A DNA stretch of 64,000 nt from contig NZ_CP049859.1 in assembly GCF_011400295.1 (NCBI RefSeq), forward strand, positions 992,001 through 1,056,000. The letters are read 5' to 3'. Each line of letters begins with the position of its first letter. Position 1 is the first letter of the stretch. Under the pieces are notes generated by a model that saw only the letters and a program-made list of their open reading frames with translations, made no database searches and was not told the origin of the DNA. The DNA is from Erysipelothrix sp. HDW6A (GTDB taxonomy: Bacteria > Bacillota_I > Bacilli_A > Erysipelotrichales > Erysipelotrichaceae). This document shows, piece by piece, positions 32,337-42,158 of this stretch. The translations under genes were made by a program, and so were the position numbers.

Positions 32337-33611
32337 ATGAAATCTACATGGGTATTAAATGAAAAATCAACAGGTGTATTAACCGTAGAAGTTGATGAAA
32401 AAGCTTGGAAAAAAGCACAAGATAAAGCAGTTGACAAATTAGTTGCTGACGTGGAAATCCAAGGGTTCCGTAAGGGACAAGCTCCTAAAGAATTAGCTCG
32501 TAAACAATTAGGCGATAGCAAAATTCTCATGGAAGCAATGAATGCTATTGCTAACGAAGCATTTGCAGCAGGTATTGTTGAAACAAAAATTGAACCAGTT
32601 GCAACACCAGAATTAGATATTAAAGAAATGACAACAGATGCACTTACATTACTATTTAATGTAACAATCAAACCAGAAGTTGAATTAGGCGAATACAAAG
32701 GTCTTACAGTAGAACCTGAAGACATCACTGTTACAGATGATGACATCAACGAAGAACTTGCTAAACTTCAAGAAGAACAAGCAGAGCTTGTTGTTAAAGA
32801 AGAAGGCGAAGCAGTTAATGGCGATACAGTAGTTATCGACTTTGAAGGCTTTAAAGATGATGTTGCATTCGAAGGTGGAAAAGGTGAGAACTATACATTA
32901 GAACTTGGTTCAAACTCATTCATCCCAGGATTTGAAGAAGCAGTAGTTGGTATGAAATCTGGAGAAGAAAAAGACTTAGACATCACATTCCCAGAAAACT
33001 ACCATGTTGAAGAATTAAAAGGTCAACCAGTTGTATTTAAAGTTAAATTACACGAAGTTAAAGAACGTGTATTACCTGAATTAAATGATGACTTTGTTGA
33101 ACTATTAGATGACGAAAAAATCACAACACTTGATGAATTGAAAGATTCAATCAAACACAATTTAGAGCACAAACGCGAACACCAAGAAGAAGATCGTGTA
33201 ACAGATATCTTGATCACAACAGTTTCTGACAATGCTAAAATTGATGTACCAGAAGTTATGATCCAAGAAGAGCTAAACCAAATGTTCAATGAATTCACAC
33301 AACGTTTAGCACAACAAGGTATGAACTTTGAAATGTACTCACAAATTTTAGGTCAAACAGAAGAAAATGTTAAAGAACAAATGCAAGAAGACGCTGTTAA
33401 ACGTGTTCGTACACGCCTAACATTAGAAAAAATTGCAGAAGTTGAAGGCTTAAAAGTCGAAGAAGAAGAAATTGAAAAAGAATTTGCAAATATCTCAGAA
33501 ATTTACGGTATTGAATTAGACCAAGTTAAACAACTTGTATCCATCGATGCTGTAGGCTATGATGTATTACTTCGCAAAGCTATCGAGTTAGTACAAAATA
33601 CTCGTGCTTAG
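32337..33611 (+). CDS. tig: trigger factor
   Basis: 424 residues, normal length. The N-terminal ribosome-binding domain contains the GFRKGQAPKEL signature (about 44-54). The FKBP-type prolyl isomerase domain fills about 145-240 (VVIDFEGFKDDVAFEGG), and a helical C-terminal chaperone domain follows. It binds nascent chains at the ribosome exit. RBS is AGGAGG. The CIRCE-like operator implies control by the heat-shock repressor HrcA, which is unusual for tig. A terminator follows, and lon is next. Confidence 0.96.
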   Translation: MKSTWVLNEKSTGVLTVEVDEKAWKKAQDKAVDKLVADVEIQGFRKGQAPKELARKQLGDSKILMEAMNAIANEAFAAGIVETKIEPVATPELDIKEMTTDALTLLFNVTIKPEVELGEYKGLTVEPEDITVTDDDINEELAKLQEEQAELVVKEEGEAVNGDTVVIDFEGFKDDVAFEGGKGENYTLELGSNSFIPGFEEAVVGMKSGEEKDLDITFPENYHVEELKGQPVVFKVKLHEVKERVLPELNDDFVELLDDEKITTLDELKDSIKHNLEHKREHQEEDRVTDILITTVSDNAKIDVPEVMIQEELNQMFNEFTQRLAQQGMNFEMYSQILGQTEENVKEQMQEDAVKRVRTRLTLEKIAEVEGLKVEEEEIEKEFANISEIYGIELDQVKQLVSIDAVGYDVLLRKAIELVQNTRA

Positions 33612-33638
33612 ATAAAAGACGCTGCGCGTCTTTTTTAT
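33612..33638 (+). terminator. terminator after tig
   Basis: AAAGACGC / GCGTCTTT hairpin followed by T residues. Confidence 0.85.
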
Positions 33639-33658
33639 CCTAGAAGGAGGGACCCGTA

Positions 33659-35974
33659 ATGAGCGAAAATTTAAATATGAATGTGCCAGTAGTGGCAACT
33701 CGAGGAGTTATTGTATTCCCCGAACAAGAAATCATGATCGAAGTAGGTCGTGGAAAAAGTATCCATGCTATTGATGAAGCAGAACAATACTTCAATGGAC
33801 ATGTAGTTTTGGTAAGCCAAAAAGACATCTTAATCGATGATCCACACAAGGATGAACTCTACACTGTTGGTACACTTGTTCACATTAAATCTGTGAAACG
33901 TAAACAAGGTTTCTTACGCGTTACATTCTCAGGTTTACAACGTGTGCGTATTGAACAACTTGTTGATGATGGAAAAATGCTCTTTGGTACTATTACACTT
34001 CTTGAAGATGTAATTGGTACAGAAGATGAAGAACTTGCACTAATTCGTCGTATTTCTTCAGAATTTGAAAAGATTGCGTCAACGAATATCGCAATTCCTC
34101 AAGAAATCATTAATCAACTGACACAAGGTATTTCTGCGCCACAATTGAGTGATCAATTTGCTCAGTACTTCCCACTTCAATTAGAACGAAAACAATCACT
34201 CTTAGAAGAGTTAAATGTTAATGAACGTCTTCTAATGATTATCGAAGAGATTCAACGTGAACAAACTCTTGCAATGATTGAAAATACAATCAATGAAAAA
34301 GTTAAAGACCGTGTTGAAGAAAACCAACGTGAGTATTACTTACGTGAAAAGATGCGTGCAATTCGTGAAGAACTTGGTGATGTACAAGACATCGGTGAAG
34401 ATACTGATGAGTTTAGAAAACTCTTAAGTGAAAACCCTTATCCTGATCATGTACGTGAGAAAGCAGAAGAAGAACTTCGTCGTTATGAAATGCTTCCTCA
34501 AGCATCAGGAGAATCTGGAGTTGTTCGTACCTATCTTGATTGGTTATTAAAAACTCCTTGGTACCAACAAACAGAAGATATCGAAGATCTCAATGCTGTT
34601 CGTCAAAAACTTGATGAAGATCACTTTGGACTTGATAAAGTTAAAGACCGTATTATGGAGTACTTAGCAGTTAAACAAATGACTGGAAACTTAGATGCGC
34701 CTATCTTGGCTCTTGTAGGTCCTCCAGGAGTTGGTAAGACTTCTTTAGCTACTTCTATTGCTAGTGCACTTAATCGTAAATTTGTGAAGGCTTCTTTGGG
34801 TGGTGTACGTGATGAAGCGGAAATCCGTGGTCACCGTCGTACATACTTAGGATCTATGCCAGGTCGTATCATCCAAGGCATGAAGAAAGCTGGTGTTGTT
34901 AACCCAGTGTTCTTACTTGATGAAATTGATAAAATGGCATCCGATTACAAAGGAGATCCAACCAGTGCAATGTTAGAAGTACTGGATCCAGAACAAAACA
35001 AACTCTTCTCAGATAACTATCTCGAAGAACCTTATGATTTATCACAAGTAATGTTTGTGGCGACTGGTAACTATCTAGGTGATATCCCAGAAGCTTTACG
35101 TGACCGTTTAGAAATTATTAACTTGAGTTCATATACTGAAGAAGAAAAGCTAAACATCGCAAAACGTCACTTAATTCCAAAGCAAATTAAAGCTAATGGT
35201 CTTAAGAAGAGTCAGTTTAAGATTAGTGATGCAAATTTAAGATACTTAATCCGTCACTATACTCGTGAAGCAGGAGTTCGTCAATTAGAACGTACAATCT
35301 CTTCATTAGCACGTAAAACAGTTCTTGCTGTTCTTAAAGATGGTAAAGAATCTGTCACAATTAATAAAGAAATTATTACTGAATGGTTAGGACAAGTTAT
35401 CTTTGAATATGGTCAAAAAGAAAAACGTGATCAAGTTGGTGTTGTAACAGGTCTAGCCTTTACACAATTTGGTGGCGATGTTCTCCCTATCGAAGTTACA
35501 ACTTTTGAAGGTAAAGGACGTTTAATCGTTACTGGACAACTTGGTGATGTAATGAAGGAATCGGCAGAGATTGCATTTGGTTATGTGAAGAGTCATGCAA
35601 AAGAATTCAAGATTACTCCTGATTTCTTTGAAAAACATGATGTTCAAGTTCACGTTCCTGAAGGAGCAGTTCCTAAAGATGGACCTTCAGCAGGGGTTAC
35701 GTTCACTACAGCTCTAATTTCAGCACTTACAAACCGTAAGGTTGCAGCTGATATTGCGATGACTGGTGAAATCACACTTCGTGGTAATGTATTACCAATT
35801 GGTGGATTGAAAGAGAAATCTCTTGCTGCTCACCGAGTAGGTATTAAACGTATCGTTATTCCTAAGATGAATGAAAAAGACTTGGTTGATGTACCAGAAG
35901 TAGTTCGTGAGAGCGTAAACTTTATTCCGGTTGAGACAATCGATCAAGTATTGAAAGAAGCATTAGTACAATGA
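33659..35974 (+). CDS. lon: ATP-dependent protease Lon
   Basis: 771 residues: an N-terminal LON substrate-binding domain (8-200), a coiled coil, an AAA+ domain with Walker [10 protein letters not shown] (about 354-362) and FLLDEIDKM, and a C-terminal serine-lysine protease. The catalytic Ser is in PKDGPSAGV (about 677) and the Lys in [10 protein letters not shown]. It degrades misfolded and regulatory proteins in the cytoplasm. It has a strong AAGGAGGG site and overlaps engB by four bases. The lon-engB pairing is conserved in firmicutes. Confidence 0.97.
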   Translation: MSENLNMNVPVVATRGVIVFPEQEIMIEVGRGKSIHAIDEAEQYFNGHVVLVSQKDILIDDPHKDELYTVGTLVHIKSVKRKQGFLRVTFSGLQRVRIEQLVDDGKMLFGTITLLEDVIGTEDEELALIRRISSEFEKIASTNIAIPQEIINQLTQGISAPQLSDQFAQYFPLQLERKQSLLEELNVNERLLMIIEEIQREQTLAMIENTINEKVKDRVEENQREYYLREKMRAIREELGDVQDIGEDTDEFRKLLSENPYPDHVREKAEEELRRYEMLPQASGESGVVRTYLDWLLKTPWYQQTEDIEDLNAVRQKLDEDHFGLDKVKDRIMEYLAVKQMTGNLDAPILALVGPPGVGKTSLATSIASALNRKFVKASLGGVRDEAEIRGHRRTYLGSMPGRIIQGMKKAGVVNPVFLLDEIDKMASDYKGDPTSAMLEVLDPEQNKLFSDNYLEEPYDLSQVMFVATGNYLGDIPEALRDRLEIINLSSYTEEEKLNIAKRHLIPKQIKANGLKKSQFKISDANLRYLIRHYTREAGVRQLERTISSLARKTVLAVLKDGKESVTINKEIITEWLGQVIFEYGQKEKRDQVGVVTGLAFTQFGGDVLPIEVTTFEGKGRLIVTGQLGDVMKESAEIAFGYVKSHAKEFKITPDFFEKHDVQVHVPEGAVPKDGPSAGVTFTTALISALTNRKVAADIAMTGEITLRGNVLPIGGLKEKSLAAHRVGIKRIVIPKMNEKDLVDVPEVVRESVNFIPVETIDQVLKEALVQ

Positions 35975-36549
35975 ATTGGATAACACAAGATGCACACCTA
36001 ATTATTTCGTGTGCATCTGCAAAACAATTCCCAGAAACACCAGGACAAAAAGAAATTGTTATGGTAGGTAAATCAAACGTAGGTAAGTCATCGCTTATCA
36101 ATGCAATTACCAATCGTAAAAAACTTGCTTATGTAGGTCAAAGACCTGGTAAGACACGTCTGATTAATTACTTCCATATTAATGATGAAGTAATATTAAC
36201 CGACGTACCTGGTTATGGATTTGCAAACCGTTCTAAACAGGAGCAAATTCAATATGGGAAACTAATGGATGATTACTTTAAGTTTAGACATCCTGATTTA
36301 ATGCTTATTTTGATTGATGTTAGACGTGGAATTAGTAAAGATGATTTAATTATGATTGAGTTTGCACTCCATTATGGTATTCAATACGCTGTCGTCTTAA
36401 CGAAAACAGATAAATTATCAAAGAACAAAGTATCCAATGAAAAGATGAAACTAAAAAAAGAATATCCAACAATAGATATTCTTCAATTCTCAAGTCTCAA
36501 TCACGATACTCGTGAACCGATTATTGAATATATACAAAAGACAATCTAG
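35971..36549 (+). CDS. engB: ribosome biogenesis GTPase EngB (YsxC/YihA)
   Basis: 192 residues. GTPase motifs are G1 GKSNVGKSS (about 33-41), G3 DVPGYG, G4 TKTDKLS and G5-like SSL. The protein is needed for 50S assembly. It starts four bases before the lon stop. Confidence 0.95.
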   Translation: MNWITQDAHLIISCASAKQFPETPGQKEIVMVGKSNVGKSSLINAITNRKKLAYVGQRPGKTRLINYFHINDEVILTDVPGYGFANRSKQEQIQYGKLMDDYFKFRHPDLMLILIDVRRGISKDDLIMIEFALHYGIQYAVVLTKTDKLSKNKVSNEKMKLKKEYPTIDILQFSSLNHDTREPIIEYIQKTI

Positions 36550-36571
36550 TGCAGATTGTCTTATTTTTTTA
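36537..36571. terminator. bidirectional terminator
   Basis: AAAAGACAATCT / AGATTGTCTT stem followed by TATTTTTTT, between convergent genes. Confidence 0.85.
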
Positions 36572-37423
36572 GTCTAATTTCTTTGTATAGTAGTCAATGA
36601 CTGCTTGAGTACCATAATCTTCATAGCCGTTCTTCACAAGAATATCGTAGATAGAAGCGACTTTTTCAACGATTGGTAGATAGAGTTCGTGTTTCTCTTC
36701 AATCACTAAGTTTAAATCTTTTAAGAAGTGTTTGATAAAGAATCCTGGTGCATAGTCTTTATTGATCATTTTCGGTCCATTATTGACTGCTTGCCATGAT
36801 GAAGCTGAGCCTCCAGAAATTACTGCTAACATAGTTTCTAAATCAAGCCCATGCTTATCAGCATACGCTAAGCTTTCAGCTGCACCTGCAATAGCACCTG
36901 CGATTGCAGTTTGGTTAGCAAGCTTTGCATGTTGACCATTACCTGCTTTACCCATGTAATTAATGGTTTTACCCATTTTCTCAAAAAGTGGTAAGACTTC
37001 TTCGTAGACTTCTTTGTCACCACCAACCATAATTGATAATGTTGCATTAATTGCTCCAAGGTCTCCACCAGTAACAGGAGCATCCATGACTCGATACCCT
37101 TTATCAGAACCAATAGTATATAGTTTTGCTGCTAGAGAAGGTGATGACGTTGTCATATCAACAATTATTGCACCCTTCTTAGCATGTTCCATGATTTCCA
37201 AGCTTACTTCTTCAACATCTTTAGGATATCCGACGATGGTGAAGATAATATCGGCTCCTTCAACAACTTCTCGAATTGTTTCATATGCTTTAACTTTTGG
37301 CTCAAGTGCTTTCGCTTTAGCATGAGTACGATTGTATGCTGATACATCATATCCTGCATCTGCTAAGTGAGTTGCCATTGGTGAACCCATAACACCTGTT
37401 CCAATCCACGCAATTTTTTTCAT
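36569..37423 (-). CDS. beta-hydroxyacid dehydrogenase (HIBADH family)
   Basis: 284 residues. The Rossmann start is WIGTGVMGSPMA (GxGxMGxxMA); the substrate-site signature VMDAPVTGGDLGA lies at about 112-124; the catalytic Lys is in GNGQHAKLANQ (about 170). The family includes 3-hydroxyisobutyrate dehydrogenase and tartronate semialdehyde and glyoxylate reductases. The exact substrate and NAD/NADP choice are not clear. It is a single gene with GGAGGG upstream. Confidence 0.9.
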   Translation of the reverse strand: MKKIAWIGTGVMGSPMATHLADAGYDVSAYNRTHAKAKALEPKVKAYETIREVVEGADIIFTIVGYPKDVEEVSLEIMEHAKKGAIIVDMTTSSPSLAAKLYTIGSDKGYRVMDAPVTGGDLGAINATLSIMVGGDKEVYEEVLPLFEKMGKTINYMGKAGNGQHAKLANQTAIAGAIAGAAESLAYADKHGLDLETMLAVISGGSASSWQAVNNGPKMINKDYAPGFFIKHFLKDLNLVIEEKHELYLPIVEKVASIYDILVKNGYEDYGTQAVIDYYTKKLD

Positions 37424-37598
37424 TTGTTACCCTCCATTTCTTTTATTATACATGAGTAAATATCTGATTACAGTGATATACCAAGAAACTTTGCCTTTTA
37501 AGACAGATTTATGATATTTTATTAGTGTAAAGGTAATGTGTAATAGTCTATGTATGTCTCAAATAATACCGTGTAACTATGAAAGTGGGGAAGCTACT

Positions 37599-37865
37599 AT
37601 GAGAAAGGAAATCTACCTTACTCAAGATATGCAAGCATATCAGCGATTAAAGAATTTACTCGTTGCAAACGGAATCGAAACAACAAGCAAAATTACAGAT
37701 TCATCAAATCCTAATTCTGGTTTTTGGAGCATTCTTGGAGCAAGTAGACGCTCTTCAAGAGGTCTAGCCTTCGAAAATAAGAACTACCAAAAATTCTACT
37801 ATATCTATGTAAAGAAGAAAGATTATGAACGTGCATTAGAAATTGTTCATAGATTTCAGAGATGA
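37599..37865 (+). CDS. small conserved-looking protein, DUF2007-like
   Basis: 88 residues. An N-terminal beta-alpha unit (IYLTQDMQAYQRLKNLLVANGIET) and a C-terminal FYYIYVKKKDYERALEI unit resemble the DUF2007 'putative signal-transducing' fold. The match is by eye only. A Ser/Arg-rich loop lies between. The start at 37599 follows GTGGGG; the frame extends upstream but without a site. Confidence 0.65.
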   Translation: MRKEIYLTQDMQAYQRLKNLLVANGIETTSKITDSSNPNSGFWSILGASRRSSRGLAFENKNYQKFYYIYVKKKDYERALEIVHRFQR

Positions 37866-37899
37866 TTTTCGATAATACAATACGAAAGTAGGAGTTTAT

Positions 37900-38340
37900 A
37901 TAAAACGATTAAGACTTCTTGTTTTTACAACGATGTGTTTATTTGTGCTGGTTTCTTGTTCAAAGAAGCCAGAAATACTGAATCCTTATACTCAGGAGTA
38001 TATTGCGGGTCAGAGAAACATTAAAAGGCAAGTTAATGTAGAACGCCATCTTCATAGAAGCGAATACTTTGATATAGGAGCAACAAAAGACGGTTGGGCA
38101 GTTTTCAAGGATCCTGAGAAGGCATTTACAACGTTTAAAGAGTTCTATAGTGATGAACTGGAACATATGAAATATGAGTTTGACTTGATGGAAATTTCAG
38201 AGAAGCACTATGAGCCTTATTTACTGTATTCATCGTATAGCAACACCTGTATATCAGGTGACTACTGTGAAGATGCATACTATATCGGAAGCTTCCTTGA
38301 TATCTACGAAAACAGCTATAAGCCGGAATATTCAAATTAA
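37900..38340 (+). CDS. probable lipoprotein with an ATA at the start position
   Basis: From 37900 the reading is (I/M)KRLRLLVFTTMCLFVLVSCSKK, a full lipoprotein signal with n-region KRLR, hydrophobic core and LVSC lipobox. AGGAG lies five bases before an ATA codon, so the ATA sits exactly where ATG is expected. The first ATG (37933) would remove the positive n-region and give a non-functional signal. After cleavage about 126 residues remain, with four later cysteines in two close pairs (TCISGDYC). No family is recognised. Either ATA initiates weakly or the start codon is mutated. Confidence 0.6.
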   Translation: MKRLRLLVFTTMCLFVLVSCSKKPEILNPYTQEYIAGQRNIKRQVNVERHLHRSEYFDIGATKDGWAVFKDPEKAFTTFKEFYSDELEHMKYEFDLMEISEKHYEPYLLYSSYSNTCISGDYCEDAYYIGSFLDIYENSYKPEYSN

Positions 38341-38383
38341 GTCTATCTATCATAAATAGTGAGTAATATACAGGGGTAAAGTA

Positions 38384-38412
38384 TTGTATATCGTTAATGG
38401 CTATGGTATTAT
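38384..38412 (+). promoter_or_regulatory. rpsO promoter
   Basis: TTGTAT (38384-38389), 17-base spacer, TATTAT (38407-38412). Confidence 0.55.
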
Positions 38413-38423
38413 ATATAAGCTTT

Positions 38424-38465
38424 ATTACTGGGATATGCGTCTTCCTCGACGATAATCTCGGTTAT
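38424..38465 (+). promoter_or_regulatory. probable S15 autoregulatory leader
   Basis: The rpsO leader folds as ATTACTGGGAT paired with ATCTCGGTTAT (10 of 11 pairs with wobbles). It encloses a CGTC / GACG hairpin with a TTCCTC loop. Adjacent G-U and G-C pairs in the outer helix resemble the motif ribosomal protein S15 recognises. It ends 15 bases before the ribosome-binding site. Confidence 0.5.
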
Positions 38466-38494
38466 AAGGGACTTTGATACAAGGAGGAAAAGAC

Positions 38495-38761
38495 ATGTTA
38501 TCAAAAGACAAGAAACAAGAAATCATCAAAGCATTTGCTCGTGATGAAAAAGATACAGGATCAGTAGAAGTACAAGTTGCTGTATTAACAGAAGAAATTA
38601 ATGTGTTAACAGACCATATGAAAACACATAAGAAAGATTTCCACTCAAACCGTGGACTTCTTAAAAAAGTTGGGCGTCGTCGTAACTTATTAACATACTT
38701 ACGTAACGAAGACATCAACCGTTACCGTGAATTAATTACACGTCTAGGACTACGTAAATAA
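38495..38761 (+). CDS. rpsO: 30S ribosomal protein S15
   Basis: 88 residues, exact S15 length. Signature blocks are [28 protein letters not shown] and [11 protein letters not shown]. It binds 16S rRNA early in 30S assembly. The start follows AAGGAGG. A terminator and then pnp follow, the classic rpsO-pnp order. Confidence 0.98.
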   Translation: MLSKDKKQEIIKAFARDEKDTGSVEVQVAVLTEEINVLTDHMKTHKKDFHSNRGLLKKVGRRRNLLTYLRNEDINRYRELITRLGLRK

Positions 38762-38777
38762 TTTTATAAGAGTATCA

Positions 38778-38804
38778 GAAACCAGACATTGTCTGGTTTT
38801 TCTT
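38778..38804 (+). terminator. terminator after rpsO
   Basis: AAACCAGACA-TTG-TCTGGTTT hairpin followed by a T run. Confidence 0.9.
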
Positions 38805-38941
38805 ATGTTTGATGCTATATTGATGGCTTTTTGAAAGATAATACCAACTATTGGTAACATCTACTGTCAATACTGCTTATTAATGATATGAAAATATATT
38901 GAAATGTGTTAAAATTGTAACAGACTATATGAGGTGAACAT

Positions 38942-41101
38942 ATGAATAAGAGAGTGTTTGAGCTAGATTTTGATGGAAAAAGTCTTATTGTTGAGACAGG
39001 AGAACTAGCTAAACAAGCCGGAGGGTCCGTGCTTGTACGTTATGGTGATACTGTAGTTTTATCTGCAGCTACCGCAAGTAAGAAAGCGAAAGATATTGAT
39101 TTCTTTCCACTTACAGTTACATTTGAAGAAAAATTATACTCCGTGGGTAAAATACCTGGAGGATTCTTACGTCGTGAAGGAAGACCAAGTGAACATGCTA
39201 CACTTACATCACGTTTAATTGATAGAACAATTCGTCCTTTATTTGCTGAAGGTTTTAGAAACGAAGTTCAAGTCGTTAATACAGTGTTATCTGTAGAGCA
39301 AGATTTTGCTCCAGATGTTGCAGCAATGTTTGGTGCTTCATTATCATTATGTGTATCAGATATTCCTTTTGAAGGACCAATTGCTGGTGTTATTGTGGGA
39401 CTTGTTGATGGAGAATTTATAGTTAACCCTACAATTGAACAACAAGAAAAATCACGCATGCATTTAGCTGTTGCTGGTACTAAAGATGCTATCAACATGG
39501 TTGAAGCTGGTGCAGAAGAAGTTAGTGAAGAAGAGTTCTTAGAAGCTATGATGTTTGGTCATGAGTGGATTAAGAAACTTTGTGATTTCCAAATTGAAAT
39601 TGCTAAAGAAGTTGGCAAAGATAAAATGGAAATTGATCTCTATGAAATTCCACAAGAAATCATTGATGAAGTGGAAGCACTTGTTGGAGAACCATTACGT
39701 AAAGCAGTATCAATTGAGGGTAAACTAGAACGTTACAACGCAATTGATGAGCAAGAAGATAAAGCTGCTGAACATTTTGAAAACAAAGAATATGAAGATG
39801 AAAAAACAAAGAATAAAATCGTTAAATACGTTAAAGAGTATACTCACAGTATTGTAGCGGGAGAAGTTCGTCGTTTAATCTCAGTTGAAAAAATCCGTCC
39901 TGATGGTCGTGCTATTGATGAAGTTCGTCCTTTAGACGTACAAATGGATATCTTACCTCGTGTACACGGAAGTGGTTTATTTACACGTGGTGAAACTCAA
40001 GTATTATCAGTATGTACTTTAGGTGCAATGGGTGATACCCAAATTATTGATGACTTATCCGATGTTGAAACAAAACGCTTCATGCATCACTATAACTTCC
40101 CACCTTACTCAGTAGGGGAAACAGGAAGAATGGGTGCTCCTGGACGTCGTGAAATTGGTCACGGTGCTTTAGGTGAACGTGCATTGTCTTATGTAATTCC
40201 TTCAGAAGAAGAATTCCCATATGCAATTCGTTTAGTTGCTGAGGTTCTTGAATCAAACGGTTCATCATCACAAGCAAGTATTTGTGCAGGGTCAGTTGCA
40301 TTAATGGCTGCTGGTGTTCCAATCAAGGCTGCAGTTAGTGGTATCGCAATGGGTCTTGTTCAATTAGATGACAACTATACAATCCTTACAGATATTCAAG
40401 GTATGGAAGACCACTTTGGAGATATGGACTTTAAGGTTGCTGGTACTAAGAAAGGAATCACAGCTTTACAAATGGATATCAAAGTTAAAGGTCTAAGCCG
40501 TGAAATCCTTAAAGAAGCTTTAGAACAAGCTAAAAAAGGTCGTGAAGAAATGATGACAGCTATGGATGCTGTAATCTCAGAACCACGTCCAACAGTAGGA
40601 ACATATGCTCCTAAGATTGCTAAAATGCAAATCGATCCAGATAAGATTCGTGCAGTTATCGGTGCTGGTGGAAAAATTATTAACCAAATCATCGAAGATG
40701 CTGACAATGTTAAGATTGACATTGAAGATGATGGTCGTGTCGTTATCTATCACAATGATTTAGCAGCAATCAACAAAGCAAAACAAATCATTGAAAATAT
40801 TGTTAAAGAAGCTAAAGTAGGCGAAATCTACGACGCTAAAGTTGTTCGTATTGAGAAGTTTGGTGCATTCGTTAATTTATTCGAAGGTACAGACGGACTC
40901 CTTCATGTTTCAAAGATTGCTCATGAACGTGTAGAAAACGTATCAGACGTCTTAAAACTTGGCGATATCGTTAAAGTTAAGGTTACTGAAGTTGATGATA
41001 AAGGACGTGTGAATGTTTCACGCAAAGCTTTATTACCAAAACCAGAAGCTAAAAAAGAAGAAGTGAAAGAAGAAGTAAAAGAAGCATCAAAAGAAGCATA
41101 A
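38942..41101 (+). CDS. pnp: polyribonucleotide nucleotidyltransferase (PNPase)
   Basis: 719 residues. Two RNase PH domains ([21 protein letters not shown] in the first; [14 protein letters not shown] in the second) are followed by a KH domain ([11 protein letters not shown], about 567) and an S1 domain ([15 protein letters not shown]). An acidic-basic tail ends the protein. It degrades RNA 3' to 5' with phosphate. RBS is GAGGTG. It has its own leader after the rpsO terminator. Confidence 0.97.
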   Translation: MNKRVFELDFDGKSLIVETGELAKQAGGSVLVRYGDTVVLSAATASKKAKDIDFFPLTVTFEEKLYSVGKIPGGFLRREGRPSEHATLTSRLIDRTIRPLFAEGFRNEVQVVNTVLSVEQDFAPDVAAMFGASLSLCVSDIPFEGPIAGVIVGLVDGEFIVNPTIEQQEKSRMHLAVAGTKDAINMVEAGAEEVSEEEFLEAMMFGHEWIKKLCDFQIEIAKEVGKDKMEIDLYEIPQEIIDEVEALVGEPLRKAVSIEGKLERYNAIDEQEDKAAEHFENKEYEDEKTKNKIVKYVKEYTHSIVAGEVRRLISVEKIRPDGRAIDEVRPLDVQMDILPRVHGSGLFTRGETQVLSVCTLGAMGDTQIIDDLSDVETKRFMHHYNFPPYSVGETGRMGAPGRREIGHGALGERALSYVIPSEEEFPYAIRLVAEVLESNGSSSQASICAGSVALMAAGVPIKAAVSGIAMGLVQLDDNYTILTDIQGMEDHFGDMDFKVAGTKKGITALQMDIKVKGLSREILKEALEQAKKGREEMMTAMDAVISEPRPTVGTYAPKIAKMQIDPDKIRAVIGAGGKIINQIIEDADNVKIDIEDDGRVVIYHNDLAAINKAKQIIENIVKEAKVGEIYDAKVVRIEKFGAFVNLFEGTDGLLHVSKIAHERVENVSDVLKLGDIVKVKVTEVDDKGRVNVSRKALLPKPEAKKEEVKEEVKEASKEA

Positions 41102-41138
41102 GAAAGACCTCGTAATTAAATTTACGAGGTCTTTTTCT
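41102..41138. terminator. bidirectional terminator between pnp and hit
   Basis: AAAGACCTCGTAA / TTACGAGGTCTTT stem, followed by a T-rich tail on the plus strand. Confidence 0.9.
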
Positions 41139-41143
41139 TTGGT

Positions 41144-41539
41144 TTAGAATACTTCTTTGATTGTTTCGTAGACTTCATCTATTGTACTTGAGTGTTCTTT
41201 GATATCAAGTTTTAGTTCATCTTCTTCGTATCGAGGGATAATATGAACGTGGTAGTGAAAGACTGTTTGTCCAGCTACTTCACCAGCATTGGACAACAGG
41301 TTGGCACCACTTGCTCCTAGCGCGTCTATTAAACTTTTAGCGATTTTTGCTGCTTGTATGTTTACAACTGCAATTGTCTCTTCAGGGGCTGTTAAAACAG
41401 ATGCTGTAGCTTTCTTTGGAATAACCAAAGTATGTCCAGGTGTTTGTTGAGAGATATCTAAGAAAGCTAGCACATCATCATCTTCATAGACGATCTTAGC
41501 AGGGATTTCTCGGTCGATTATTTTTTGAAATAGGGTCAT
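41144..41539 (-). CDS. HIT-family hydrolase
   Basis: 131 residues with the histidine triad HYHVHIIPRY (about 95-104) and the N-terminal FQKIIDREIPAKIVYEDDDVLAFLD typical of Hint-like proteins. Members hydrolyse nucleotide phosphoramidates. RBS is AAGGAGG. The first 27 codons, the promoter and the upstream hairpin are duplicated at 42023-42158. Confidence 0.93.
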   Translation of the reverse strand: MTLFQKIIDREIPAKIVYEDDDVLAFLDISQQTPGHTLVIPKKATASVLTAPEETIAVVNIQAAKIAKSLIDALGASGANLLSNAGEVAGQTVFHYHVHIIPRYEEDELKLDIKEHSSTIDEVYETIKEVF

Positions 41540-41596
41540 AATGTCCTCCTTAATATAAAATAGTATACCATAATAAAAACACTCCGAAGAGTGTTT
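41461..41596. repeat. 136-bp direct repeat, copy 1 (intact hit 5' end)
   Basis: It contains the hit start, ribosome site, promoter and a terminator hairpin (ACACTC / GAGTGT). It differs from the copy at 42023-42158 at three positions only. Confidence 0.95.
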
Positions 41597-41626
41597 CTTA
41601 ATTCAAAGCAGTTATAAATAAAACTA

Positions 41627-41944
41627 TTATAAGGTTGAAACCAAACGTTGAAGAAAATAAGAAAAAAGAGATGGTAAAAAAGTATATCCAATCGCAACTA
41701 AAAATCTTCCTAATAAATCTGATGAATCGCTAAAAATCATAAAGAAACAAACTAATGAACTAACAAATGATGTTAGCAATGCAAAACGAAGCGAAGCATC
41801 TATTTTTTTAAGTGAAAAATAATCTATAATATAGAACCCTACAAATACAAGAAGAACCCCATATGGCAAACATAGCATTAAAATAATTGCTAAATCACTA
41901 GTAGAGTTCATAATCATTGTATATGAATATACAAGTAAAAACAT
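41627..41944 (-). CDS. small membrane protein of unknown function within a duplication
   Basis: 105 residues, mostly hydrophobic with three or four membrane helices (17-40, 55-72, 80-98). I recognise no family. There is no strong ribosome site before the ATG at 41944. It lies between two 136-bp direct repeats, together with AT-rich sequence (41945-42022), and so looks like a recent insertion or cassette. It might be translated after the truncated hit reading frame in copy 2. Confidence 0.6.
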   Translation of the reverse strand: MFLLVYSYTMIMNSTSDLAIILMLCLPYGVLLVFVGFYIIDYFSLKKIDASLRFALLTSFVSSLVCFFMIFSDSSDLLGRFLVAIGYTFLPSLFSYFLQRLVSTL

Positions 41945-42022
41945 AAATAATAATCTAAGGAATAAATTTATATATATTTTTTTTTCATTTTTTTACCTAC
42001 TCTGTTTTTTTCATTGTATCAC

Positions 42023-42158
42023 AGAAAGCTAGCACATCATCATCTTCATAGACGATCCTAGCAGGAATTTCTCGGTCGATTATTTTTTGAAATAGGGTCA
42101 TAATGTCCTCCTTAATATAAAATAGTATACCATAATAAAAACACTCCAAAGAGTGTTT
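42023..42158. repeat. 136-bp direct repeat, copy 2 (truncated hit 5' end)
   Basis: Same content as copy 1, about 98% identical and in the same orientation. The hit reading frame stops matching after 27 codons and runs into the inserted segment. The terminator hairpin of this copy serves the PrsA gene ending at 42157. Confidence 0.95.
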
